Assembly (NCBI GenBank): GCA_013812265.1 | Contig: JACCTQ010000158.1 | Coordinates: 1 to 8,002, forward strand | Origin: Actinomycetota bacterium | GTDB taxonomy: Bacteria > Actinomycetota > Thermoleophilia > Gaiellales > Gaiellaceae | Reading direction: 5' to 3' | DNA length: 8,002 nucleotides | Shown here: piece by piece, positions 1-5,333 of the stretch | Layout: every line of letters starts with the position of its first letter | How positions within the stretch are numbered: the stretch's first letter is position 1 | Made by a program: the position numbers and the translations under genes | The notes under the pieces: model-generated | The model's database searches: none | Seen by the model: only the letters and a program-made list of their open reading frames with translations | Told to the model about the DNA's origin: nothing

Positions 1-2
1 TC

Positions 3-1040
3 GAGAATGGGGAAGACGTCTCGTTCAAACAGGCGATCGTTGCCACGGGGTCGTTTCCGCTGCGCCCGCCCATCCCCGGGCTCGAGTCCGAGCGCTGTGT
101 GGACTCGACAGGCCTCCTGGACCAGACCGAGGTCCCGAGACGCCTCGTCGTCCTCGGCGGCGGCATCATCGGCTGCGAGTTCGCCTCCATCTTTCGCCGC
201 TTCGGCTCGGAGGTGACGATCATCGAGATGCTGCCTGCGCTCATACCGCAAGAGGATGCGGACGCCTCGAAGGAGCTCGCCAAGCAGTTCGGGCGGCGCG
301 GTATCACGCTGCAGCTGGAGAAACAGTGCACGGGCGTGGAGGAGAAGGATGGATCCCTCACCGTGGCATTCGGCGACGGCGACACCGTCGAGTGCGACCT
401 CATGCTCTTGTCGGTCGGTCGGGGGCCCCTCGTCGAAGGTCTCGGCCTGGAGGAAATCGGCGTCGAGCTCGACCGGACGAAGGGCATCGCGGCGGACGAG
501 CACAGGCGCACCACCGTTCCTCACATCTACGCAGTCGGTGACTGCGCGGGTTACTGGCAGCTCGCTCACACCGCCTTCCGCGAGGGCGAGGTGGCGGCCG
601 AGAACGCGATGGGCCACGAGGCAGTCGTCGATAGCCGGGGTGTCCCGCGCCCGATCTACACGGATCCGGAGATCGCCGGCGTGGGCCTGACCGAGGCCGA
701 GGCTCGAGAGCAGTACGGCGACGACGTGGCCGTGGGCGTCTTCCCCTGGGTCGCGAACGCCCGTGCCGTGATGCAGAACGAGACGGTCGGCTGGGTGAAG
801 TCGATCCACGAGAACCGCTACGGCGAGCTACTCGGGCTCGTGATGGTGGGGCCGCACGTGACCGACCTCATCGAGGCGGGCGTGGTGGCGCTGGACGCCG
901 AGTCGACCGTCGAGACGGTAGCCGACGGCATGGCGGCGCATCCAACGCTCTCCGAGGCGATCAAGGAGGCCGGGCTCGTCGCGCTCGGGCGCGCGATCCA
1001 CCTGCCGCCGAAGAAGCGGGCGAAGGCTACTGCGGAGTAA
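3..1040 (+). CDS. lpdA: Dihydrolipoyl dehydrogenase (E3), 5'-truncated by window edge
   Basis: FAD-dependent pyridine nucleotide-disulfide oxidoreductase that reoxidises the lipoyl groups of 2-oxoacid dehydrogenase or glycine cleavage complexes with NAD+, in the cytoplasm. The reading frame is open from base 3 and gives 345 residues. Against the usual ~460 residues, about 115 N-terminal residues are missing, including the first FAD-binding fold and the CxxxxC redox pair, so those cannot be checked. Visible motifs are IVATGSFPLRPPIPG near the edge, the NAD-binding GGGIIGCEF (156-182) followed by an acidic residue in VTIIEM that fits NAD+ preference, the second FAD motif YAVGDCAG (528-551), and the C-terminal dimerisation domain with the catalytic His-Glu pair in HPTLSE (939-956). 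The GTG at 99 is an internal codon, not the start. The 3' end overlaps the convergent MFS gene by 14 nt. A mercuric-reductase-like relative is less likely because the C-terminus has the E3 HPTLSE form. Confidence 0.94.
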   Translation, partial: ENGEDVSFKQAIVATGSFPLRPPIPGLESERCVDSTGLLDQTEVPRRLVVLGGGIIGCEFASIFRRFGSEVTIIEMLPALIPQEDADASKELAKQFGRRGITLQLEKQCTGVEEKDGSLTVAFGDGDTVECDLMLLSVGRGPLVEGLGLEEIGVELDRTKGIAADEHRRTTVPHIYAVGDCAGYWQLAHTAFREGEVAAENAMGHEAVVDSRGVPRPIYTDPEIAGVGLTEAEAREQYGDDVAVGVFPWVANARAVMQNETVGWVKSIHENRYGELLGLVMVGPHVTDLIEAGVVALDAESTVETVADGMAAHPTLSEAIKEAGLVALGRAIHLPPKKRAKATAE

Positions 1041-2298
1041 GGCGCGGGACGGTCAGCCCCGCATCGGGGACGGGGTCGAAGCGCCGCACGTTCCGGACGC
1101 TGGGGAAGGCGAGAATCGCGAGGCTCGCCCCGGCGAGCAGAGCCCCGGCTGTCCACAGCGTGGCGTCGAGCCCGATTGCCTCGCCGAGCGGCCCGGCGAC
1201 GGCGTAGCCGATCGGCATGAACACGAGCGATCCCATCCAGTCGTATGCGCTGACGCGGGAGAGTGCCTCGCGGGGAACGTGCTCCTGCAGCGCCGTCAAC
1301 CACAACGTGTTCGAGATGGTCAGCGCTCCGAACGCCACCGCCGCAGCAGCGGCGATTCCCGCCGTGGGAAGCGGGCGAATGAGCGCGAGCGGCTCTAACG
1401 CCGTCAGGGTTCCTATGATGTAACCGGCCCGCAGGGGACGCCGGGGTCGAAAGCGCAGCGAGATCAGGCTGCCGGCGATCGCGCCCACGCCCCCGGCCGC
1501 GAGGATGAGGCCCCAGTCGGACGCACCATCGAGCTCCTCCCGAGCAATGAACGGGCCGAGCACGAAGAAGGGGGCGATAGCGAGGTTCCAGATCGAGAAG
1601 TAGGCGATGCTGGCGGAGACCCACGTCCTCGCCCGCAGCTCTCGCCAGCCGTCCGCGAGTTGCGCGACGAACGCCTCATTGGTGCCGGCGCGATTTCGTC
1701 TCGGGAGGGGAAGGGCCACGAGAAAGACGGCACTGGCCACAAAGGTCGCAGCATCGAGCGCGAAGACCCAGCCCGGCTCGAACGCTGCGACGAGGACACC
1801 CGCTAGAGCGGGTCCGGCCACGTTCAGGGTGCTTCGAGTAAGGCTTACGAGTGCGTTCGCTTGCTGCAGCCTTGCCGCCGCGACCGTTTCCGGGACGAGG
1901 CCCGTGGACGCGGGGCCGAAGAACGCTTGTGCCACCCCGTAGACCACCGCCGCTACCAGGAGGTGCCAGAGGCGCGCCGAGCCTGTCAGGAGCAGGAGAG
2001 CGAGCGCGCCCTGGGAGAGTGCGCGGACGAGGTCGGCTGACAGCATCACGATCTGGCGCGGAAGGCGGTCTGCCCAGACGCCGCCGGCGAGCAGGAGCAG
2101 CACGCGTGGCACGAGCGCCGCGGCAAGAACCAGGCCGAGGTCCGAGAGCGAGCCCGTGACCTGCAGCACCGCGAACGCGAGCGCTACCGGGAGCATCGCG
2201 TTGCCAACGTCCGAGAGTGCTTGGCCGCTCCACAGCAACCGGAAGGGGCGCTCCTCCAGCGCCCCGAAACGCCTGGCGACCGCACTCACCGCTGGCAC
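1027..2298 (-). CDS. MFS transporter, drug/metabolite exporter-like (MFS_3 / EntS type)
   Basis: Predicted cytoplasmic-membrane secondary transporter of 423 residues, a normal length for a 12-helix MFS protein. The N-terminus has the pattern FRLLWSGQALSDVGNAM, common in the EntS/MFS_3 exporter group. MFS motif A appears as GGVWADRLPRQ (residues 72-82) in the loop between helices 2 and 3. Repeated Ala/Leu/Val-rich segments run through both halves. The substrate cannot be told from sequence; proton-driven export is inferred from the family. The start is ambiguous. GTG at 2298 would be nearly leaderless, 7 nt after an AATTCT box. GTG at 2289 lies 9 nt after AGTAGG, a weak Shine-Dalgarno-like match, and would remove three residues. 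A perfect TTGAC-N4-GTCAA dyad lies upstream and overlaps the likely -35, so control by a dimeric repressor is plausible, but no regulator gene of that kind is in the window. Confidence 0.9.
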   Translation of the reverse strand: MPAVSAVARRFGALEERPFRLLWSGQALSDVGNAMLPVALAFAVLQVTGSLSDLGLVLAAALVPRVLLLLAGGVWADRLPRQIVMLSADLVRALSQGALALLLLTGSARLWHLLVAAVVYGVAQAFFGPASTGLVPETVAAARLQQANALVSLTRSTLNVAGPALAGVLVAAFEPGWVFALDAATFVASAVFLVALPLPRRNRAGTNEAFVAQLADGWRELRARTWVSASIAYFSIWNLAIAPFFVLGPFIAREELDGASDWGLILAAGGVGAIAGSLISLRFRPRRPLRAGYIIGTLTALEPLALIRPLPTAGIAAAAAVAFGALTISNTLWLTALQEHVPREALSRVSAYDWMGSLVFMPIGYAVAGPLGEAIGLDATLWTAGALLAGASLAILAFPSVRNVRRFDPVPDAGLTVPRLTPQ

Positions 2299-2305
2299 CC
2301 TACTG

Positions 2306-2333
2306 AGAATTCATTGCGCTTGACCATAGTCAA
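2306..2333 (-). promoter_or_regulatory. Candidate promoter of the MFS transporter gene
   Basis: Read on the minus strand there is TTGACT (2333-2328, five of six matches to the -35 consensus), a 16-nt spacer and AATTCT (2311-2306, a weak -10), then 7 nt to the GTG at 2298. This geometry would start transcription at or next to the GTG, giving a leaderless or near-leaderless message. The -35 is convincing; the -10 is poor. Confidence 0.3.
2320..2333. promoter_or_regulatory. Perfect inverted repeat TTGAC-CATA-GTCAA, candidate operator
   Basis: The two 5-bp arms TTGAC (2320-2324) and GTCAA (2329-2333) are exact reverse complements around a 4-bp AT-rich centre, in an otherwise GC-rich gap between the divergent MFS and sigma factor genes. 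Such a 14-bp dyad suits a dimeric winged-helix regulator such as a MarR-type protein, which often controls MFS exporters; the regulator class is inference. The right arm coincides with the proposed -35 of the MFS gene, so binding would block it. Part of the symmetry could simply reflect back-to-back TTGAC -35 boxes. Confidence 0.42.
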
Positions 2334-2337
2334 CGAC

Positions 2338-2363
2338 GGGAACCGCCGCGCGGGCAGGACGCA
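2338..2363 (+). promoter_or_regulatory. Candidate ECF-type promoter upstream of the sigma factor gene
   Basis: GGGAACC (2338-2344) matches the GGAAC core typical of ECF -35 elements. Sixteen nt after GGAAC comes CGCA (2360-2363), a partial match to the usual CGTC/CGTT -10. Transcription would begin about 20 nt before the ATG at 2387. If real, it suggests autoregulation of the downstream ECF gene. The -10 match is weak, and a GGAAC word can occur by chance in GC-rich DNA. Confidence 0.25.
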
Positions 2364-2386
2364 AGAACGCTCGGAATCCGGTATCC

Positions 2387-3901
2387 ATGTATTGGATGAC
2401 CTCTTTCCTCGCACAGCGTTCACGCCTCGACCGCTCGTTCGAGCGCCTCTACCGCCGCCACGTCAGCCAGGTGTACCACTATGTCCTCGCGGTACTTCAG
2501 GATCCGACGGACGCCGAGGACGTCACCCAGACGACGTTCATGAACGCCTACCGCGCGTTCGAGCGTGGAGAGCGGCCCCGTTCCCCGCACAACTGGTTGA
2601 TCGCGATCGCGCACAACGTCTGCCGCCAGCGCTTCCGGCAGGCGAGCCGCCGGCCCACGGAGGTCGCACTCGACGAGAGCCACGGCGGCGTGCTCGACGA
2701 CGACGGCGAAGCCCCCAGCCCGGCGGACATCCGGCGGGCGCTCGGGTACCTGGCGTTCAATCAGCGGGCGGCACTCGTGATGCGGGAGCTCGAAGGCCGG
2801 TCGTATGCCGACATCGCCGGGATTCTCGATGTGTCGGTACCCGCGGTCGAGACGCTGATCTTTCGGGCGCGCAGGGCCCTTCGCGAGCAACTCGAGGAAG
2901 GGCTGACCTGCGGCGAGGCCGAGCGCGCGATCTCGAGACAGCTGGACGGCGCGCTACCACGCGGAGACAAGGGTGCCCTGCGAGCGCATCTGCGCGAATG
3001 CACAGAGTGCGCGACCTTCGCCCGCCGCCAGCGTGCGCATCGCGCGGTTCTGAAGGGGCTTGGAGCGCTGCCGCTGCCGTTGTCCCTGCAGTCGCTCTTC
3101 GGCGGCGGTGCGGCGGGGACCGCGACGGTCGCTACGGCTTCGAGCGCCGGTCTCGGAGTCAAGGTGGCCGCGATGGCAGCCGCCGGACTGGTCACGACCG
3201 GCGTGACCTACGAAGCCGCCCGCCAGACCACGCCCTTCAGCGGCGACGCAAAGGCCGTCCCGCGCGAGGCGGTTGTGCCGGCAACCCCGCGCCAGGCGCG
3301 GGCCGTCATCCGGCGCGTGGCGTCCCGTCCTCCACAGGCCCTCGTGCACGACCGACCGATCGCGCCGGCGGCGAGGCGTTCAGCCCGTGCAGCGGAAGGG
3401 CAGGATCGCGGGCCGGGTCGGAAGCGGATCTCGAGCGTTCCTGGCCAACCGGGAAAGCGGCGGCCGGTCGAGAGCGTCGCAGCGCGCGACCTGCCCGACG
3501 AGCTAGCCCGCGGGAAGGTCGACCGGTCGTCTCCAGTCCCAACCCTGGCAAAGGGCCGGCGCAGGTCGCTGATTCACCCACTCCCAAAGACCGTCCGTCC
3601 CGTGCGGCACCGGAAGTCAGGTAGCACGGCGGCGCAGAATCCCAAACCGAAGCTGCAGCCCAGACCGAAACTTGCAAGAGCTACGCGACGGGCGACGCGT
3701 CCTCCCGTTCCGGGGCAAGGAGCCGCTCCGGTGGCCAAGCAGGCACGCAAGGAGAAAAGCGTGGAGAATCCCGGGGGACGAGCCGTAAAGCCTCCCGATG
3801 AGGCAAAGATCGCGAAGCCGGAAAAGCCGGAGAACCCGAAGGGGCCTCCGGGGGCTTCGCCGCCCGGACACGGCCCGCCTGGCGGGCTTCGCGGCCCCTA
3901 G
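2387..3901 (+). CDS. ECF sigma-70 factor fused to zf-HC2-like domain, hydrophobic segment and long basic Pro-rich tail
   Basis: RNA polymerase sigma factor of the extracytoplasmic-function group, 504 residues against the usual ~170-200. Domain order: sigma region 2 at about 17-85 (SFERLYRRHV, DAEDVTQTTFMNAYRAF, HNWLIAIAHNVCRQ); an acidic linker at 92-112; sigma region 4 helix-turn-helix at about 118-170 (SYADIAGILDVSVPAVETL, then FRARRALREQL). A zinc-binding module like that of ZAS/zf-HC2 anti-sigma factors follows, with C175, H201, C205 and C208 in the C-x25-H-x3-C-x2-C arrangement. A weakly hydrophobic Ala/Val/Gly segment (about 254-275, interrupted by K259) may be a membrane helix. Residues 277-504 are low complexity, rich in Arg, Lys, Pro and Ala, ending in KPEKPENPKG and GPPG-like runs. 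Fused C-terminal extensions are known in several actinobacterial ECF groups. I infer an auto-inhibited, possibly membrane-tethered sigma factor; the target regulon is unknown. Start ATG 2387 has no clear Shine-Dalgarno; ATG 2396 is an alternative. The stop overlaps that of the convergent small gene. Confidence 0.87.
   Translation: MYWMTSFLAQRSRLDRSFERLYRRHVSQVYHYVLAVLQDPTDAEDVTQTTFMNAYRAFERGERPRSPHNWLIAIAHNVCRQRFRQASRRPTEVALDESHGGVLDDDGEAPSPADIRRALGYLAFNQRAALVMRELEGRSYADIAGILDVSVPAVETLIFRARRALREQLEEGLTCGEAERAISRQLDGALPRGDKGALRAHLRECTECATFARRQRAHRAVLKGLGALPLPLSLQSLFGGGAAGTATVATASSAGLGVKVAAMAAAGLVTTGVTYEAARQTTPFSGDAKAVPREAVVPATPRQARAVIRRVASRPPQALVHDRPIAPAARRSARAAEGQDRGPGRKRISSVPGQPGKRRPVESVAARDLPDELARGKVDRSSPVPTLAKGRRRSLIHPLPKTVRPVRHRKSGSTAAQNPKPKLQPRPKLARATRRATRPPVPGQGAAPVAKQARKEKSVENPGGRAVKPPDEAKIAKPEKPENPKGPPGASPPGHGPPGGLRGP
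3873..3887. other. GC-rich perfect palindrome at the convergent 3' ends
   Basis: GCCCGCC-T-GGCGGGC is a perfect 7-1-7 inverted repeat ending 11 nt before the sigma factor stop codon. Folded as RNA it would make a strong GC stem with a small loop on either strand. There is no T-tract on either side, so it is not a standard intrinsic terminator, but it could slow polymerase or stabilise 3' ends between the two convergent genes. It also encodes part of the Gly/Pro-rich tail, so the symmetry may be incidental. Confidence 0.35.
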
Positions 3902-4125
3902 CTCTCGGACTCCCAGGTGGCGTCCTCGTCGTCCTGGCCTTTCCACCAGAACCACAGGGCGCCGCCCAGGACGGCGATCGCCGAGACGATCGCCGCGGCG
4001 TTCGGGCGTTTCGACCCTTCGACCGTGCCCGGGACCGCGGCTCGGGCCTTGCGCTTCATCATCCTCTTGCCGATCTGCCACGCCGTCCATCCGAGCATGG
4101 CGTTGCGGCGATTCACGATTCCCAT
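3898..4125 (-). CDS. Small single-pass membrane protein of unknown function (75 aa)
   Basis: I do not recognise a named family. The 75-residue product has a basic N-terminal half (RR at 6-7, GKRMMKRKAR at 19-28), then a hydrophobic stretch at about 43-61 (AAAIVSAIAVLGGALWFWW), then a short acidic tail (DDEDATWESES). By the positive-inside rule the N-terminus should be cytoplasmic and the acidic tail outside. Support for a real gene: the clear membrane-protein layout, the ATG start, and a TAGCCT box exactly 6 nt upstream of the ATG with a TTTACG -35 candidate 17 nt further up. It ends in CTAG, where its stop interlocks with the stop of the convergent sigma factor gene. It is divergent from hisC across a 71-bp gap. 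ATG at 4098 is a possible later start. A role near the membrane-anchored-looking sigma factor is possible but unsupported. Confidence 0.66.
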   Translation of the reverse strand: MGIVNRRNAMLGWTAWQIGKRMMKRKARAAVPGTVEGSKRPNAAAIVSAIAVLGGALWFWWKGQDDEDATWESES

Positions 4126-4131
4126 ACAACG

Positions 4132-4160
4132 AGGCTACCCGTCGCAGGGGCCGACGTAAA
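4132..4160 (-). promoter_or_regulatory. Candidate promoter of the 75-aa protein gene (leaderless geometry)
   Basis: On the minus strand TTTACG (4160-4155, four of six to the -35 consensus) is followed by a 17-nt spacer and TAGCCT (4137-4132, TANNNT form). Six nt later comes the ATG at 4125. In actinobacteria this spacing commonly gives a transcript that starts at the ATG itself. No Shine-Dalgarno is visible at a usual distance, which agrees with a leaderless message. Confidence 0.42.
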
Positions 4161-4183
4161 CCTGGGCGGCCAGGCATCTCGCA

Positions 4184-4189
4184 TAGAGT
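4184..4189 (+). promoter_or_regulatory. Candidate -10 box of the hisC operon (leaderless geometry)
   Basis: TAGAGT fits TANNNT and lies 7 nt before the GTG at 4197, placing the expected transcription start at the start codon. The GGAG at 4191-4194 is only 2 nt from the GTG, too close to act as a normal ribosome binding site, so leaderless initiation is the simpler reading. I see no good -35 at 16-18 nt upstream. Confidence 0.4.
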
Positions 4190-4196
4190 TGGAGCC

Positions 4197-5333
4197 GTGC
4201 CCGAGGCGCTCGCCAAGGTCGCCGCCAGTGTGTTCCGGCCGGCAGTGACCGGTCTGGTCCCCTACGAGCCGGGCAAGCCCGTCGAAGAGGTTCAGCGCGA
4301 GCTCGGGCTCAGCCGCGTGGTCAAGCTTGCGTCCAACGAAGGCCCGTACGGTCCATTCCCGGCGGCGCTCGAGGCGCTCGCCCGAGCAGCCGCGGAGCTG
4401 AACCGCTACCCGGACGGTGGGGCGTATCGACTGCGGGGCGCGCTCGCCGAGCGCCACGGAGTCCGCTTCGAGGAGGTGGCCGTAGGCGCCGGCGCGGACG
4501 CTCTCGTCGACTGCGTCTCCCAGGCGGTGCTGAACCCGGGCGACGAGATCGTCTGCGGGTGGCCGTCCTTCCCGAGCTACGTGATCGATGCGCTCAAGCT
4601 CGGTGCCGTCCCGCGGCGCGTACCGCTAGCCGATCATCGCTACGACCTGGAGGCGATGCTGAGCGAGGTCGGTCCGCGAACGAAGATCGTGTATGTCTGC
4701 CACCCGAACAACCCGACCGGAACCATGAACAGTCGAGCCGAGCTCGACTCGTACTTCGAGCAGGTGCCTGGGCACGTTCTGACGGTGCTCGACCAGGCCT
4801 ATTTCGAGTACATCGACGAGCCGGAGTATCCCGACGGCGTCGAGGAGTACTTGAAAGCCGGGCGGAGCGTGCTCGTGCTGCGCACGTTCTCGAAGATCTA
4901 CGGGCTGGCCGGTCTCCGCGTCGGGTACGGGCTCGCCTCCGAGGAGATGGTCGCTGCGATCGGAAAGGTCAAGCGTGCATTCGACGTTTCCTCGGCGGCT
5001 CAGGCGGCGGCCCTTGCCAGCCTCGACGACGGCCCGGAGATCGAGCGAAGGCGGCGATTGAACGCGGAGGGACGGGTCGCACTGACCGAGGCGTTCCTCG
5101 ACCACGGGCTCGAGCCGGCCGGACCCGCCGTAGCAAACTTTCTCTACGTCGACGTCGGAGACGATGCCCGAGCGCTGTTCGACTCGCTGCTGCACGAAGG
5201 CGTGATCGTTCGGCCATTGGCCGGCTTCGGCGCGCCCGGCGCCATCCGGGTAAGCGTGGGCGCGCCCGGCGAGAACGAGTTCTTCTCCGAGGCTCTCGGC
5301 CGCGTGCTCGCGGGCGTGCCCACGGTCACCTGA
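4197..5333 (+). CDS. hisC: Histidinol-phosphate aminotransferase (class I/II PLP aminotransferase)
   Basis: Cytoplasmic PLP enzyme that transfers an amino group from glutamate to imidazole-acetol phosphate in histidine synthesis. From GTG 4197 it is 378 residues, close to the family norm of about 350-370. Motifs: KLASNEGPYGP (43-53), the substrate-binding loop; YPDGGAYRLRGALAE; VGAGADALVD; HPNNPTGT (169-176); DQAYFEY with the cofactor-pairing D199 and Y202; and RTFSKIYGLAGLRVGY with the PLP-binding Lys233. The loop has NEGP where many HisC proteins have NENP, so aromatic aminotransferase activity (Pat-like) is a realistic alternative or second activity. Start: GTG 4197 sits 7 nt after a TAGAGT -10, arguing for leaderless translation; GTG 4230 (residue 12) is a shorter option with AAGG upstream. 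It is first in the hisC-meaB-ilvA-glgC run, and its TGA stop overlaps the proposed meaB start by four nt. No other his gene is in the window. Confidence 0.9.
   Translation: MPEALAKVAASVFRPAVTGLVPYEPGKPVEEVQRELGLSRVVKLASNEGPYGPFPAALEALARAAAELNRYPDGGAYRLRGALAERHGVRFEEVAVGAGADALVDCVSQAVLNPGDEIVCGWPSFPSYVIDALKLGAVPRRVPLADHRYDLEAMLSEVGPRTKIVYVCHPNNPTGTMNSRAELDSYFEQVPGHVLTVLDQAYFEYIDEPEYPDGVEEYLKAGRSVLVLRTFSKIYGLAGLRVGYGLASEEMVAAIGKVKRAFDVSSAAQAAALASLDDGPEIERRRRLNAEGRVALTEAFLDHGLEPAGPAVANFLYVDVGDDARALFDSLLHEGVIVRPLAGFGAPGAIRVSVGAPGENEFFSEALGRVLAGVPTVT

Noticed and set aside
1057..1069. Hairpin CCCCG-CAT-CGGGG as an intrinsic terminator for lpd
   Set aside because: Only a 5-bp stem, no T-tract after it, and it lies within MFS coding sequence; kept only as a remark.
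818..1624. 268-residue minus-strand open frame crossing the lpd 3' end and the MFS gene
   Set aside because: Out of frame with both real genes, Arg-rich and motif-free; the MFS frame 1027-2298 has MFS motif A and hydrophobic helices.
2221..3624. 467-residue plus-strand open frame overlapping the sigma factor gene
   Set aside because: Out-of-frame shadow of a GC-rich gene; Arg/Pro/Gly-rich with no recognisable domain, while the overlapping frame carries clear sigma region 2 and 4 motifs.
4559..5329. N-terminal extension of the meaB frame back to GTG 4559
   Set aside because: It would overlap most of hisC in another frame, and the translation is Arg-rich without motifs. MeaB homology begins only at about 5330.
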